DNA from: JAMXLO01 sp963794185 | GTDB taxonomy: Bacteria > Pseudomonadota > Alphaproteobacteria > Acetobacterales > Acetobacteraceae | Assembly: GCA_963794185.1 (NCBI GenBank) | Contig: CAWCDM010000082.1 | Location: forward strand, 1-64,000 | DNA: 64,000 nucleotides | Reading direction: 5' to 3' | Part shown: positions 1 to 9,202 of the stretch, piece after piece | Layout: every line of letters begins with the position of its first letter | Numbering within the stretch: position 1 is the first letter of the stretch | Position numbers and translations under genes: made by a program | Notes under the pieces: generated by a model | Database searches by the model: none | Seen by the model: the letters and a program-made list of their open reading frames with translations, nothing else | Told to the model about the DNA's origin: nothing

Positions 1-145
1 TCGAACACCGCTCTCGTCGTCATGCCGACGGAGGTCAGCATCCGCGGCTTTCCTTGGTGGGATCGGCGAAGACGTAGATGGCCAGCCTGCGCCCGCCATG
101 ACGGGAACGCCAGCCGAAGAGTACGATACTTATCTTCACCTGGTA

Positions 146-618
146 TTAGACCGGCGGCTCGCGCAATTGGGCGAGCTCATGCCTGACCCGGGACTCGAAG
201 ACGATGGATGTCTCGATGCGGGTCACTCCCGGCCGATTAGTGAAACTGTCGAGAGCCAGGTCTTTCAGATGCTGCATGTTGCGCGCGACAACGTGCACCA
301 CCAGATCGTAGCGGCCGGTGATCAGGAAGGCTGACCGCACCTCCGGAATATCGGCGACGCCGGCAAGGAAGTCGTCCACCGTGGTCCGTTCGTGCTTGGA
401 CAGTTCAACGAAGAACAGAGCCTCGAGCCCGATGCCCAGCGCCTTCGGGTCCACATCGGCGTGCGTCCCGCGCAGCACCCCGTCATCGCGCAGCCGCTTC
501 AGTCGCTCATGTGCGCTGATGGCGCCAACCCCACCGCGGCGGCGATCTGCTTGTTGGAGAGGCTCGCGTCGTTCTGTAGCAGGCGGAGGATTCCGAAGTC
601 TGTTCGGTCGAGCGGCAT
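146..618 (-). pseudogene. Lrp/AsnC-family transcriptional regulator, split by a frameshift
   Basis: This is a feast/famine-type DNA-binding regulator. The N-terminal helix-turn-helix (MPLDRTDFGILRLL, then NKQIAAAVGLAPS) and the C-terminal RAM effector-binding domain (ITGRYDLVVHVVARNM) are both present but lie in different frames. Restoring one base near position 520 joins them as APSSAHERLKRLRDDGVLRG, giving about 157 residues, normal for the family. The start at 618 is chosen because AAAGGG lies about 9 bases upstream and the helix-turn-helix begins there. It is divergent from the dioxygenase fragment and methyltransferase that start within 260 bp, the usual position of an Lrp regulator relative to its target. 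Whether the frameshift is real or a sequencing error cannot be decided here. Confidence 0.8.
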
Positions 619-685
619 GCTGGCGTGCCCTTTGACGAATTTGATTTTGTGGCCTAAATCATAGTCCGTCGTATATCTTGTGGAA

Positions 686-871
686 ATGGAAAACCACCGG
701 ACGGGGTTCGTCAAACCCTTCGATTTTCCTGATATGCACCGTGCCGATCCGGCTGCGGCCGATACGATGCACGACCAGGGCTTTCTCGTGATCGAGAAGT
801 TCCTGTCCGACGAACGCGTGCCGACAGCCGCCTGGAGCTGGTGCACGCGACAAACGAAACCATGGAGGTAA
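686..871 (+). pseudogene. Remnant of a phytanoyl-CoA dioxygenase-like N-terminus
   Basis: A short reading frame begins just after the divergent Lrp promoter region and contains GFLVIEKFLSDERV. This resembles the first strand and helix of phytanoyl-CoA dioxygenase (PhyH) proteins. It then loses similarity within about 25 codons and ends where the methyltransferase gene begins. No iron-binding HxD motif is present, so it cannot be a working enzyme. It is probably the 5' stub of a gene whose remainder was deleted or replaced by the methyltransferase. The match rests on one short motif. Confidence 0.35.
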
Positions 872-873
872 CA

Positions 874-1929
874 ATGATAGACGAGGGAAAGCTCAATCAA
901 CTGATCGGTCAGATGGTGTCTGACCTCGGCGGCGCCTCGAGCGTCGCGATGGTCCGTATCGGCGACGCGCTCGGACTTTACAGGGCCCTGCATGCCAAAG
1001 GGGCGATGACGGCGGCGGAACTCGCCCGCGCGGTCGGCGCCCACGAGCGATATGTGCGCGAGTGGCTGGCGAACCAGGCGGCCTCGAACTACCTCGCGTA
1101 CGATCCCGCCACACAGAAGTTTGCGCTTTCGGCCGAGCAGGCCATGGTGTTCGCCGCCGAAGACAGTCCGGCCTACATGCTGGGCGGCTTCGACCTGATG
1201 GCGGCGATGATGGCCAACCAGCCCAAGGTCGAGCAGGCGTTCCGGACCGGCGGCGGGGTCGCATGGGGCGAGCAGGCCGGCTGCATGTTCTGCGCGGTGG
1301 CGCGCTTCTTCCGTCCCGGCTACCACAATAGCCTGGTCGGTTCATGGCTGCCGGCGCTCGACGGTGTCGTCGACAAGCTCACCCGCGGCGCCACGGTGGC
1401 AGATGTCGGGTGCGGACACGGCTGGTCCACAGTGATGATGGCAAAAGCGTTCCCGAATTCGCAGTTCGTCGGCTACGACTTCCATCCAGGCTCGATCGAA
1501 GTGGCCCGCGCGCATGCTGACTCGCATGGGGTGTGGCAGAACGTTCGTTTCGAGGTGGGCACGGCGAAGGATTATGCGGCGACCGGACTGGACCTGGTGA
1601 CCTGCTTCGACTGTCTGCACGATATGGGCGATCCGGCCGGCGCCGCCGCGCATGTCCGACGGTCGCTGAAGCCGGATGGTTCGTGGATGATCGTCGAGCC
1701 GATGGCGGGCGACAGCCTCGAGCAGAATTTGAACCCGGTCAGCCGGCTTTTTTACGCCGCATCGACGATGATCTGCGTTCCGACCTCGCTGTCGCAGGAG
1801 GTCGGCGCGGCACTCGGCGCGCAGGCCGGCGAGGCAAGGCTGCGCGAGGTCATCACCGCTGGTGGGTTCGCCACCGTGAGGCGCGCCACGCAGACGCCGT
1901 TCAACATGATTCTGGAGGCGCGGCCCTGA
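874..1929 (+). CDS. Class I SAM-dependent methyltransferase with N-terminal winged helix
   Basis: The 351-residue protein has two parts. Residues 1-90 form a winged-helix dimerisation region (GALGLY-like stretch, TAAELARAVGAHERYVREWL), as in O-methyltransferase-type enzymes. A Rossmann-fold methyltransferase domain follows, with the SAM-binding motif I VADVGCGHGWST near residue 175 and the acidic motif VGYDFHPGS. Later motifs include LVTCFDCLHDMGDP and RSLKPDGSWMIVEP. The start at 874 is preceded by GGAGG five bases upstream. An in-frame GTG at 841 lies within the dioxygenase remnant and is less likely. The substrate cannot be inferred. The divergent Lrp regulator may control it. Confidence 0.85.
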   Translation: MIDEGKLNQLIGQMVSDLGGASSVAMVRIGDALGLYRALHAKGAMTAAELARAVGAHERYVREWLANQAASNYLAYDPATQKFALSAEQAMVFAAEDSPAYMLGGFDLMAAMMANQPKVEQAFRTGGGVAWGEQAGCMFCAVARFFRPGYHNSLVGSWLPALDGVVDKLTRGATVADVGCGHGWSTVMMAKAFPNSQFVGYDFHPGSIEVARAHADSHGVWQNVRFEVGTAKDYAATGLDLVTCFDCLHDMGDPAGAAAHVRRSLKPDGSWMIVEPMAGDSLEQNLNPVSRLFYAASTMICVPTSLSQEVGAALGAQAGEARLREVITAGGFATVRRATQTPFNMILEARP

Positions 1930-1990
1930 CCGGATGTTGGCACGCTGTCACGACGCTCGACACCGTCGATAGCGGCTGGCATTCCGCTCC

Positions 1991-2059
1991 TGTTGTCATC
2001 CCCGCGAAAACGGGACCAGTTGTCGCCCGGTCCCCGCCTTCGCGGGGATGGCAACAACA
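1991..2059. repeat. Dispersed palindrome, CCCCGCGAAAACGGG type
   Basis: This imperfect inverted repeat has outer arms TGTTGTCATCCCCGCG and CGCGGGGATGGCAACAACA around a GGGACC/GGTCCC inner pair. A close relative lies at 42118-42190 inside the acyltransferase gene. Here it sits between two convergent genes (methyltransferase and peroxidase), where it could also act as a bidirectional terminator. The sequence type is a REP-like palindrome. Confidence 0.85.
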
Positions 2060-2092
2060 GGCGCCGTTCATCGGCGTCGCATGTAAAGCTAT

Positions 2093-4085
2093 TCAAGCTG
2101 TCGAATGCTGCACTTGCAGTGCTGGATCGTTCTGGTTGAACACGAACTGGTTCGCGCCGAGTTGACCCGGCAGCACCCCGGATACCTGCACGGTATTGTC
2201 GTTGAACTGGACAACCGCCGATCCAGCCGCTCCCGCGGTGATGGTGACGTCACTGAAGTCAGCTGGGGTCATTGTGTTTTCGAAGTCCAGCTTGTCGGTG
2301 CTCACGTTGAAATCGGTCACCGTATCGTCGTGTCCGGACCCGAGGAACACAAACGTGTCGCTGCCGCCGCCGCCCGAAGCTGCTGGTTCGCTCCAAGGCC
2401 GGCGACGATCGTGTTGTCCACGCCGGGCGAGCCGGCAATCGTCGCGTTGTCGTCATCGACGCCGATGACCAGCTGGGGTGCGGACGGATTGGGCGATGCC
2501 ACGTCACTCGCGTGTCGTACAGTTGCAACAAATGCGTCGGGCTGCATGGCCGTGGTGCCGGTGTCGCGGATGATGAGGTCGGAGAGTGTGGTATTTTGAA
2601 CCTGGTTCATCAATGTCGGGCTGAATCCTTGATTTTCGAAGAACAGCCGGTCGCCGTCGCGCAAATTCTCGAACTGATCGGCGATGATGGCCTGGAATGT
2701 CGGGCCGACCATGGCGCCTGGCGCAGGGTCCTCCGCCAGTCCTCCGACGAACAGGTCAACCTGATCGACCGAGCCGTAGACCTGCTGCAATTGTGCCGCG
2801 AGCGTCGGGTCGGAGGTGATCTGGCTGAATGAGGTATGCGGCGTCAGGCCGATGACCTCCCGCGTCTGATTGAGGGTCGCAATGCCGAGGTCCCGCTCGC
2901 GCAGGATATCGATTGCGGCGAGATCTCCCTGATCGCCGGGTGGGTTGGCATTCAGCATGTTGCGCAGATCACTGTTGATCGTCGCGCCCTCCTGCTGCGA
3001 GTAGTCCTGGGCAAGATTGCGCAGCAGCGCATCGGTCCACCGTCGGTCCCATAGGCGCCTGTCGGCTCGGCCGAGGCGGCAACCAGGTCCTGTTGTTCGA
3101 GCACCAGACCGTCATTCGCGATCTTGGTCTCCGTCGGCGAAACGATCGAGTGGCCGAACCGATAGGCGGCGGTCGAGAACTCCTCGAAGATCTGTGGCGA
3201 GACATTGGGATTGTAGCCCTGGTAGTGCGTCATCGCATCCGGTCCCAACAGGCTGGGAAGAAACTCACTGTAGATGATGTTCTGATATTCGGCCGTGGTG
3301 ATGGCCCGCGCCATGTCGTATAATTGATCGCCGGTGAGGGTCGGATCCTCGGCGTGAAGCTGCGCGACCCAATAGTTGTGCTCGCGGACGAACAGCACGT
3401 CGAGCGATGTCAGATCGGGATTCTCTGCTGCGCGAACGTCACCGCCGACGAACTGGCCATCAATAATGGGTAGATTACGCCGACCGATGTTTTCAGTGTG
3501 CCGTCGGGATTTCGTAACGACGAGCCGTCGTCGGATCCGATCCGTAGACCTGCGAGAGATCCAGGTACTGCGTGACCGAATTGATCGTATCTCCGTTGGC
3601 TGGGTCGACCTGGCCGCGGACGATGCTGATCTGGCTGCCGGGCGGCAGCGACGGATCATCAGGTGGAACGGTTATGCTGAGCGTGTTCGAACCGTCGGGG
3701 CTGGCCGTCTGGTCCATATTGAGATCGATGTCATGATCGATGAACTGGCCGAACGCGTACATGTATGCTGATCGCCCGCCAGGATCGTTGGCATTTGCGT
3801 CATTGGCAAAGATCGTATTGCTGATGACGCGCGGATCAGGCCCGTCGACCGGTAAATCGGACGTGCCGGCCGCGAAGTTGGCCGGCGCGATACGGATCTC
3901 ATCGCTGTGGGCAGAGCCGAGTTTCTGATCCGACAAATTGTTGCCGGTTCCATCGATTGAATAGGCAACGACGCCGTCGAAGCCGACCGAGCGGTCCTCG
4001 ATGGCAGTGTCGGGGCTCTGTCCGGCAGATGAGGCGTGATGATGTCGATGAGGAACATGGGGCATGACGGGATCGACTCTGACAT
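2093..4085 (-). pseudogene. Animal-type heme peroxidase with RTX-like C-terminus, multiply frameshifted
   Basis: This locus encodes a secreted heme-dependent peroxidase of the animal (myeloperoxidase-like) superfamily. Reading from the start, the segments are YSIDGTGNNLSDQKLGSA, the distal-histidine motif YAFGQFIDHDIDL, LFVREHNYWVAQL, the proximal-histidine motif AYRFGHSIV, RDLGIATLNQTREVIGL and FENLRDGDRLFFEN. The tail, GSGHDDTVTDFNVSTDKLDF, resembles the glycine/aspartate-rich C-terminal signal of type I secreted proteins. At least four shifts are needed to join them (about 3495-3525, 3045 and 2380). The start at 4085 has GAGGA six bases upstream, but needs another shift near 4070; an ATG at 4065 is the alternative. 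All catalytic segments survive, so errors in the sequence are as likely as decay. No secretion apparatus is nearby. Confidence 0.75.
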
Positions 4086-4221
4086 GATGTGTCCTCGCAA
4101 TCTGCTCGCGGCCGTGTCCGTAGGGCGGCATTATCAATGGACAGGCGAGGTAGTGCGCGGCGGCCGACCGATGGCAAATGGTATTTAGTCCGACCGGCAG
4201 CCGGACGCACAAAATATCCAT

Positions 4222-4569
4222 ATCGGGGTGTGGATAACCGTCAATTCGGCGACAACGTTCCTATAGAAATAGTCGAATGGAATCGACCGCGGTCTGATTC
4301 CTGTCCCGTATCAAATCGACGTGGATTTAAGTCGGCTTCGATCTGTTGTGCGGCAGAGGATCTTGGAGAGGCCCGAAGCCGGCTGCGGAATCTCTGGCAA
4401 CCCGACGTCGGCAGTGCTTGCACGCAGCGCGTTGCAGCCAACCGCAAGTTGCGAGTGCCGGACAGACCAAGCGCGATGATCAATCATATGCGCATTGGCA
4501 AGACCCGCAGCCTGGCTTGCGCCGCGATCGGCCTGTCCCCAGAGTATTGCCAATTTCGGAGCCCCGCTC
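4222..4569. other. Intergenic region, no gene recognised
   Basis: This 350-base stretch separates the divergent peroxidase and dioxygenase genes. Its first half is richer in A+T than the surroundings, as expected for promoters. The open frames across it have no recognisable domains and are treated as noise. Confidence 0.5.
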
Positions 4570-5422
4570 ATGCCCGCCAGCCTGTCACCCGAGCAGGTCG
4601 CGCAATACCAGCGTGATGGCTACCTCTTCCCGGTGGACTGCCTACCCCCGGAGGAGGTGCGCCATTATCGCTCCCGCCTCGAGGATTTCGAGCGCGAGCA
4701 AGGCGACACATTCGGCAAACTCCCAGATCTGGTGCGGTCGAAGTCGCACCTGCTCTTCACCTGGATGGACGAACTGGTGCGCCATCCGAAAGTGCTCGAC
4801 GCGGTGGAAAGCGTGATCGGGCCGAACATCCTGATCTATCACCTGACCTCCTGGCTCAAGGAGCCGAACGAACCGTCGCATGTCTCCTGGCATCAGGACG
4901 GCACCTATTTCGGCCTGGAGCCCGCCGAGCAGATCACCGCCTGGATCGCGCTGACCGACGCCACGCCGGAGATGGGCTGCATCGGATTCTGCCAGGCAGC
5001 CACGTGATCGGCCAGCGTCCGCACAAGGACACGTTCACGCCCGGCAACCTGCTGTCGCGCGGCCAGACCATCGAGCACAGGCTGGACTACTCGCGTGCCG
5101 TGATGATGCCGCTGAAGGCCGGGCAGATTTCGCTGCACCACACCCACATCGTGCATTCGTCCGAGCCAATCGCACGGACCGGCGCCGCATCGGCATCGGC
5201 GTCAGCTACATCCCGCCGCATTGCCGCCTGGTCAACGACGTGCGTGTCACCGCTGCCCTGGTGCGCGGTCGCGACGAGTACGGGCATTTCGATCCCGAGC
5301 CGCGGCCGACCGGGGATTTCGATGCCGGCTCGCGCGCCGTTCATGCCGCGGCGGTTGCGCGGTTCTTCGAGTCCAACAAGTTGCTGGCGGCGCGCCGGAG
5401 ATCGGGCAACGTCGGGATCTGA
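4570..5422 (+). pseudogene. Phytanoyl-CoA dioxygenase (PhyH) family protein with two frameshifts
   Basis: This is a non-heme iron(II)/2-oxoglutarate-dependent oxygenase of about 284 residues. The N-terminus (LSPEQVAQYQRDGYLFPVDCL) is typical. The iron ligands are visible as the HxD pair in VSWHQDGTYFG and the distal histidine in QISLHHTHIVHSS, followed by RRIGIGVSYIPPHCR. Two single-base deletions break it. One is at about 4992, where adding a C gives GFLPGSHVIGQRPH. The other is at about 5168, where adding an A gives PNRTDRRRIGIG. Both restorations recover family-typical sequence, which argues for sequencing indels. The substrate is unknown. It stands alone, divergent from the peroxidase. 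Confidence 0.8.
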
Positions 5423-5584
5423 TCCGACCCGGAGGGCCGTTGCCTTCAGTCGCGCGCGCCGCTGCTGTTCGTCCGCGCCGAGGCCCTCGAACGTGGCGTC
5501 GCTGCTCGACCACCCCGAACCGGCCGGCGAACGGCCGACCGGCTTGGGGGCGCCGATTAGAATGATCGAAACCGGGCGATCTGC

Positions 5585-6109
5585 CTATCGCGCGGGTTTA
5601 TAGGTCTTGGCGACGGCGTCCGCCTTCTTCATGGCATTCACGCATTCCGTTCCGGTCATCAACACGGTGGTCTTGCTGGCCTTGACGGCGCCGCCCGCGG
5701 CAATGGCCAACGCAATTGCCGACATGCTTTCGTTGTTCGGTACATCGGCGATGAGGACGAGATCGTAGTCACCGAAGCTATACCAGCCACCAACAAATTT
5801 CCCGCCGACGGCCTCGCACGCCTGATGGCCCACAAATTCGACACGGTTCTGCGGGTTCTTGAGCTGGGCGGCCCAGGATTGGGGTGAATGTGGCGGCTGT
5901 TCTCTCTTGGTTGCTGTCAGTGCGCCAGGAAATGTGAGGCTGGGCGGCTGGTGCTTGCCGATGCCAACCCGGCAGCGTCGACCCTCTCGCCATCGGTAGT
6001 CGACTCGGCGCACGTATAAATCGGAGTACGTTACAGGTTTGCGATTGCCTGGCTGCGTCTGCTCACACCTGGGCTGTGCCGCGCCCCCCACAAAGTAGAT
6101 TGATGACAT
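5585..6109 (-). CDS. GYD-domain protein with unusual N-terminal region
   Basis: The last 95 residues match the small GYD-domain family: SWAAQLKNPQNRVEFVG, FVGGWYSFGDYDLVLIADVP and KASKTTVLMTGTECVNAM. These are ferredoxin-fold stand-alone proteins of unknown function with the signature glycine-aspartate-tyrosine (FGDYD here). In other members the first strand reads roughly MATYIxxFxFTPQSW. Here that strand is not in frame, though ATFTP appears in the neighbouring frame just before SWAAQ. The ancestral gene was therefore probably about 100 codons starting near 5890, with a damaged 5' end. The long frame to ATG 6109 has GAGGGA upstream but no recognised sequence in its first 80 residues. Confidence 0.6.
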   Translation of the reverse strand: MSSIYFVGGAAQPRCEQTQPGNRKPVTYSDLYVRRVDYRWREGRRCRVGIGKHQPPSLTFPGALTATKREQPPHSPQSWAAQLKNPQNRVEFVGHQACEAVGGKFVGGWYSFGDYDLVLIADVPNNESMSAIALAIAAGGAVKASKTTVLMTGTECVNAMKKADAVAKTYKPAR

Positions 6110-6446
6110 GGGCGCTCCCTCTGGCGTTTTTCGCCGTTGCTGGATCATCGACCGTCGAACAATGCACTTTTGCATTCTAGTAATCTTCTATTGACGGCTG
6201 CGCAAGCGGTATAATACGCGTGCAGCTACCGCTGGCAATGGGCCGTGGCCGCCTGTGCGCCGTTGCACGCCATGTTGGCAGCAGTCGCACCGGTTGGCTG
6301 CGGTGGCGCCAGTATCCGGTCCCATACACAGGTTGGTTCGACACGCGATGGACCGCCTGCCGGGTGGGTGTGTGCAAGTTTGAAGTTTAGCTGCGCGAGC
6401 AGGACACACTACATCGAGAATCGTCCCCATTGGGAGATCAAGACAA
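6110..6446. other. Intergenic region, no gene recognised
   Basis: This 337-base divergent spacer lies between the GYD gene and the methyltransferase. It should carry both promoters. I see no coding signal or clear repeat in it. Confidence 0.5.
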
Positions 6447-6917
6447 ATGAGCGAGGCCATTGACACGCCAAACGTTGCCATTCGTCCGCCGGTCGCGTGG
6501 GGGCTTGCATTCGTTGCGGGTCTCGGAGCGGATTGGCTCTACCCGTTGCCGTTTGTTCCGGCGTCCGTTCCGCGCGCCTGGGTCGGCGGCGGCGTGTTCG
6601 CGGTCGGCTTCGTGCTTGCCATTTGGGCGATCGTAACGATGCGAAAAGCGGGCACACATGTCGAAATCCATAAGCCGACGACGACGATCGTCGCGAACGG
6701 GCCCTACCGCGTTACCCGCAACCCGATCTACATCGGCATGTTCCTGGGGCAGACCGGCCTCGCAATCGGCTTCGACAGTCTGTGGATACTCGCTACCCTT
6801 TTGCCATTCTGTTTTGTCATCCGCTACGGGGTGATCGCCCGCGAAGAGTCCTATCTGGAACGCAGGTTCGGCGCCGTCTATCTCGGCTACAAGTCCCGCG
6901 TTCGCCGATGGGTGTAG
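6447..6917 (+). CDS. Isoprenylcysteine carboxyl methyltransferase / PEMT-like membrane protein
   Basis: This 156-residue integral membrane protein has four hydrophobic segments. It carries the ICMT/PEMT signature GPYRVTRNPIYIGMFLGQTG followed by REESYLERRFGAVYLGYKSRVRRWV, which forms the SAM-binding C-terminal region. Bacterial members methylate lipids or small molecules and cannot be assigned a substrate from sequence. A second, partial copy of its last 20 codons lies at about 7918-7983. The gene stands alone and has normal length. Confidence 0.85.
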   Translation: MSEAIDTPNVAIRPPVAWGLAFVAGLGADWLYPLPFVPASVPRAWVGGGVFAVGFVLAIWAIVTMRKAGTHVEIHKPTTTIVANGPYRVTRNPIYIGMFLGQTGLAIGFDSLWILATLLPFCFVIRYGVIAREESYLERRFGAVYLGYKSRVRRWV

Positions 6918-7029
6918 GGGGCGGCGCGAAGTTCGAGACTCCCGCAGCAAAATTGAAGCCCGTGCCGTGTGCGGCCGAGCCGGCCCGGTTGTCAGCATGC
7001 GGTGGAGGTTTGCTGCGGCTTGCGTAGGC

Positions 7030-7455
7030 TCAGGGCGTAAGCACTTCGATCAGGGTTGCAAAGCGTCGGAAGTCGGCGCTGTTGAATGTCAGCAGTCGCG
7101 TCTCGCCATGCACCAGCATCGTCGCGACGATATTGGCGTCGTGGACCTGTCGGCCGCCGAAGGCGAACCCGCCGCACAGCTCCATCAGCCGATCCCACAC
7201 CGGCGCCCCGCCATCGAGAACCTCAAATCCCTGCGCCATCTGCTGTGCGGCAGCCGCCGCATCGACCGGCGTCATGGCCTGCATCCAGAACTGCGGCCGG
7301 GTGATGACGGCCACGAATCCGCGCAGCACCTGCCGGCTGATGCAGAGTGGCTCGCCGGCTGCCACGTGGTGCGCCACCGCGACGCGCGCCCGCTGGCGTT
7401 CCGGCGCCGCCGGTACTGCGGCATGAACGAGGACGTTCGTGTCGACGAACATCAC
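7030..7455 (-). CDS. PIN-domain ribonuclease toxin (VapC-like)
   Basis: This 141-residue PIN-domain protein is probably the toxin of a type II module that cleaves RNA with a magnesium-bound acidic cluster. The first acidic residue is in MMFVDTNVLVH, and later ones are in QVHDANIVAT and RLLTFNSADFRRF. It overlaps the upstream antitoxin by four bases (ATGA-type junction), implying translational coupling. It is one of four PIN toxins in the window. Its target RNA is not predictable. Confidence 0.85.
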   Translation of the reverse strand: MMFVDTNVLVHAAVPAAPERQRARVAVAHHVAAGEPLCISRQVLRGFVAVITRPQFWMQAMTPVDAAAAAQQMAQGFEVLDGGAPVWDRLMELCGGFAFGGRQVHDANIVATMLVHGETRLLTFNSADFRRFATLIEVLTP

Positions 7456-7688
7456 CGTCCATCTTCGCCGTAGATCTCCTCCCGGCGCAGCGTCATCCCG
7501 TCGGGCCAGGGACCCAGGTCGATCGTCGGCAGGTCATCCAGGCTGAACGGTTTGACCGGCGTCCGGCGGGTTGCCGGCTCGCGTATGGTGATCCAGGCCT
7601 CGTGTTCCCCTGCGGGCACGTTTTGGGAGACCCTGCCGGATATCGTGCCGTCGTCGGCGACCCTAATTCGCGTGGTGATGACTGTCAT
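7452..7688 (-). CDS. Antitoxin partner of the PIN toxin
   Basis: This 78-residue protein begins with a short beta-rich stretch (MTVITTRIRVADDGTISGRVS), as expected for a DNA-binding antitoxin N-terminus. A proline-rich, aspartate-containing tail follows (FSLDDLPTIDLGPWPDG) that could wrap the toxin. The start at 7688 is fixed by GAGGAGG with a six-base spacer. It lies directly before the PIN toxin with a four-base overlap. The family is not firmly recognised, so the role comes mainly from context. Confidence 0.7.
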   Translation of the reverse strand: MTVITTRIRVADDGTISGRVSQNVPAGEHEAWITIREPATRRTPVKPFSLDDLPTIDLGPWPDGMTLRREEIYGEDGR

Positions 7689-7917
7689 CGGAACCTCCTC
7701 TGCGGCCAGGTAGGGTTCGACTGCCGGGCAGGTAGCTTCTACCACAGGTCCGAGCTGCCGCGCGCGGGGGCGCATCTGATCTTTCGCTTCGCCACCTTGG
7801 ATGTAGGGGACGGGGTGAGGTGCGACGGCGCTGCGATGGGCCGACCCCGGCGGGCACGCAGGCTGCTTTCGCAAGTGGCGTGCTGAGCGAGATAACCAAT
7901 GAGCAAGGAGTGGCTAA

Positions 7918-7983
7918 TCTAGAATGGAGGTTCGGCGCCATCTATCTCGACTACAAGTCCCGTGTTCGCCGGCTGGCTGTAAG
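7918..7983 (+). pseudogene. C-terminal fragment of an isoprenylcysteine methyltransferase-like gene
   Basis: This stretch translates as LEWRFGAIYLDYKSRVRRL. It matches the last codons of the intact membrane methyltransferase at 6447-6917 (LERRFGAVYLGYKSRVRRW) at both DNA and protein level. No upstream part of the gene is present. It is a leftover of a second copy, and the two copies flank the PIN toxin/antitoxin pair. The rest of the 560-base gap between 7689 and 8248 shows no recognisable gene. Confidence 0.75.
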
Positions 7984-8248
7984 ATGCGGATAAAGTCGAG
8001 GACGGGCGTGGTGGCGAGCGGCTGGACCAACCCCGCCTCGGCGGTGAACAAGCTAGTCGAAGCCAACCGCATCTAGCGAAATCCGCCCCTGCGAAGGCGG
8101 GCCGCGCGCTCGGTTACGTTGTCGCTGGCGACGTGCTGATGGAGACGGAACTCGATCCACTTACGCAGTCAACACATGACCTATTGAATGACCTTCGCAG
8201 TGATCATCGCCGGGAAGGCCGGTTTACTCTACAGCGAAGGGCGGCGCG

Positions 8249-8720
8249 ATGGCTGATTCAGATGAGCTTGAGATCGAAATGGTCGAAGAAGGCGAGGAGC
8301 TTCACGTGGAGGTTCCGGTGTCAAAGCGGAAGATATTTACGGATTTTGCTGACCCGCAAATCGACGGGCTTCTTGGTAAATTCAAGAGAGGAAGGCTTGT
8401 CGTCCAGCCGGATTTTCAGCGGCAATACGTATGGGACCAGGCAAGAGCCAGCAAACTGATCAAGTCGGCGGCTTGGCATTCCGATTCCGATCGTTTACCT
8501 TTCCGAGGAGCCAGACAACAAAGAGTATGTCATCGATGGCCAGCAGCAGCTCACGTCATTCTTTTCGTTTATCGATGGCCAATTTCCATCCGCTGGTGAT
8601 TTCCAACTCAAGGGGCTAACCGTCTTTTCTGAGCTGAACGGTAAGAGGTACAGCGACCTACCTGAAGTCTGCAAGATCAAATCCGATTTTTTAGTCCTCG
8701 AACCTTGCCTATCCGGTTAA
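8249..8720 (+). pseudogene. DUF262-domain protein, frameshifted and truncated by a cassette
   Basis: DUF262 is the ParB-like nuclease/NTPase domain found in GmrSD-type restriction systems and related proteins. The N-terminus (DPQIDGLLGKFKRGRLVVQP, then DFQRQYVWD) is typical. After one missing base near 8470 it continues as GIPIPIVYLSEEPDNKEYVI with the signature DGQQQLTSFFSFIDGQ, then LTVFSELNGKRYSDLP. It stops at 8718-8720 inside the left arm of an inverted repeat (8699-8726). Normal proteins of this family are several hundred residues longer, so the gene is decapitated at its 3' end. Base composition is lower in G+C than the neighbours, consistent with acquired DNA. AAGGG precedes the start. 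Confidence 0.8.
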
Positions 8721-9108
8721 CACACACAGGGGCTAGATGATGGGTCAGATCAGTTCAAGCATGAGACGCATGAAGGGTGGCCATAGCCATTGGTGCCCCG
8801 GCTGCGAGGAAATGCACCTCATTCCCGATAGTTGGTCGTTCGACGGCAATCTGGACGGGCCTACGTTCGATCCGAGCATCAAAATCACCTATAACGGCGC
8901 TGATGCGGGCCAACTACGCGACGGCGGCCCCCGTGCGCCTTATGCCTGTTGTCACTATTTCTTGCACGCTGGCATCCTTCGGTTTTGTGGAGACTGCACT
9001 CACCCCATGGCAGGGCAAAAAATACCGCTACCATCCTTACCCGAGCATCTTCGTGATCCGCCTACTACAGATGGTAGCTGTGTGTCTTAACCGGATAGGC
9101 AAGGTTCA
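8699..9108. mobile_element. 410-bp cassette bounded by 28-bp inverted repeats
   Basis: The left arm at 8699-8726 contains CCTTGCCTATCCGGTTAACA. The right arm at 9081-9108 is its reverse complement at 26 of 28 positions. The cassette contains one gene of phage type (DUF6527) and no transposase. It begins exactly where the DUF262 gene loses its reading frame. The stop codons of both genes lie in the arms. No target-site duplication is evident. It may be a non-autonomous transposable unit or the product of another kind of rearrangement. Confidence 0.6.
8737..9090 (+). CDS. DUF6527-like phage-type small protein with probable zinc-binding motifs
   Basis: This 117-residue protein is related to a small family common in prophages. 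It contains HWCPGCEEMHLIP, WSFDGNLDGPTFDPSI, YACCHYFLHAGILRF and CGDCTHPMAGQ. The paired CxxC-type cysteines and histidines suggest a bound zinc ion; this is inference. Family members have no established function. The start could be ATG 8737 or 8740. The stop codon falls inside the right inverted repeat. Codon use and G+C are closer to phage genes than to the surrounding chromosome. Confidence 0.75.
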   Translation: MMGQISSSMRRMKGGHSHWCPGCEEMHLIPDSWSFDGNLDGPTFDPSIKITYNGADAGQLRDGGPRAPYACCHYFLHAGILRFCGDCTHPMAGQKIPLPSLPEHLRDPPTTDGSCVS

Positions 9109-9202
9109 ATGACGATTATGAACGCTCCAATATGAACTGTGTTACCGCGCGATCATCCATCTGTTGACTGCCGTAACCTACTGCTATCACCCCACGGCCA
9201 GC

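Noticed and set aside
7984..8076. A 30-codon frame starting MRIKSRTGVVASGWTNPASA
   Set aside because: It is too short, has no ribosome site, and follows the methyltransferase fragment; it could be part of the same decayed DNA but cannot be supported as a gene.
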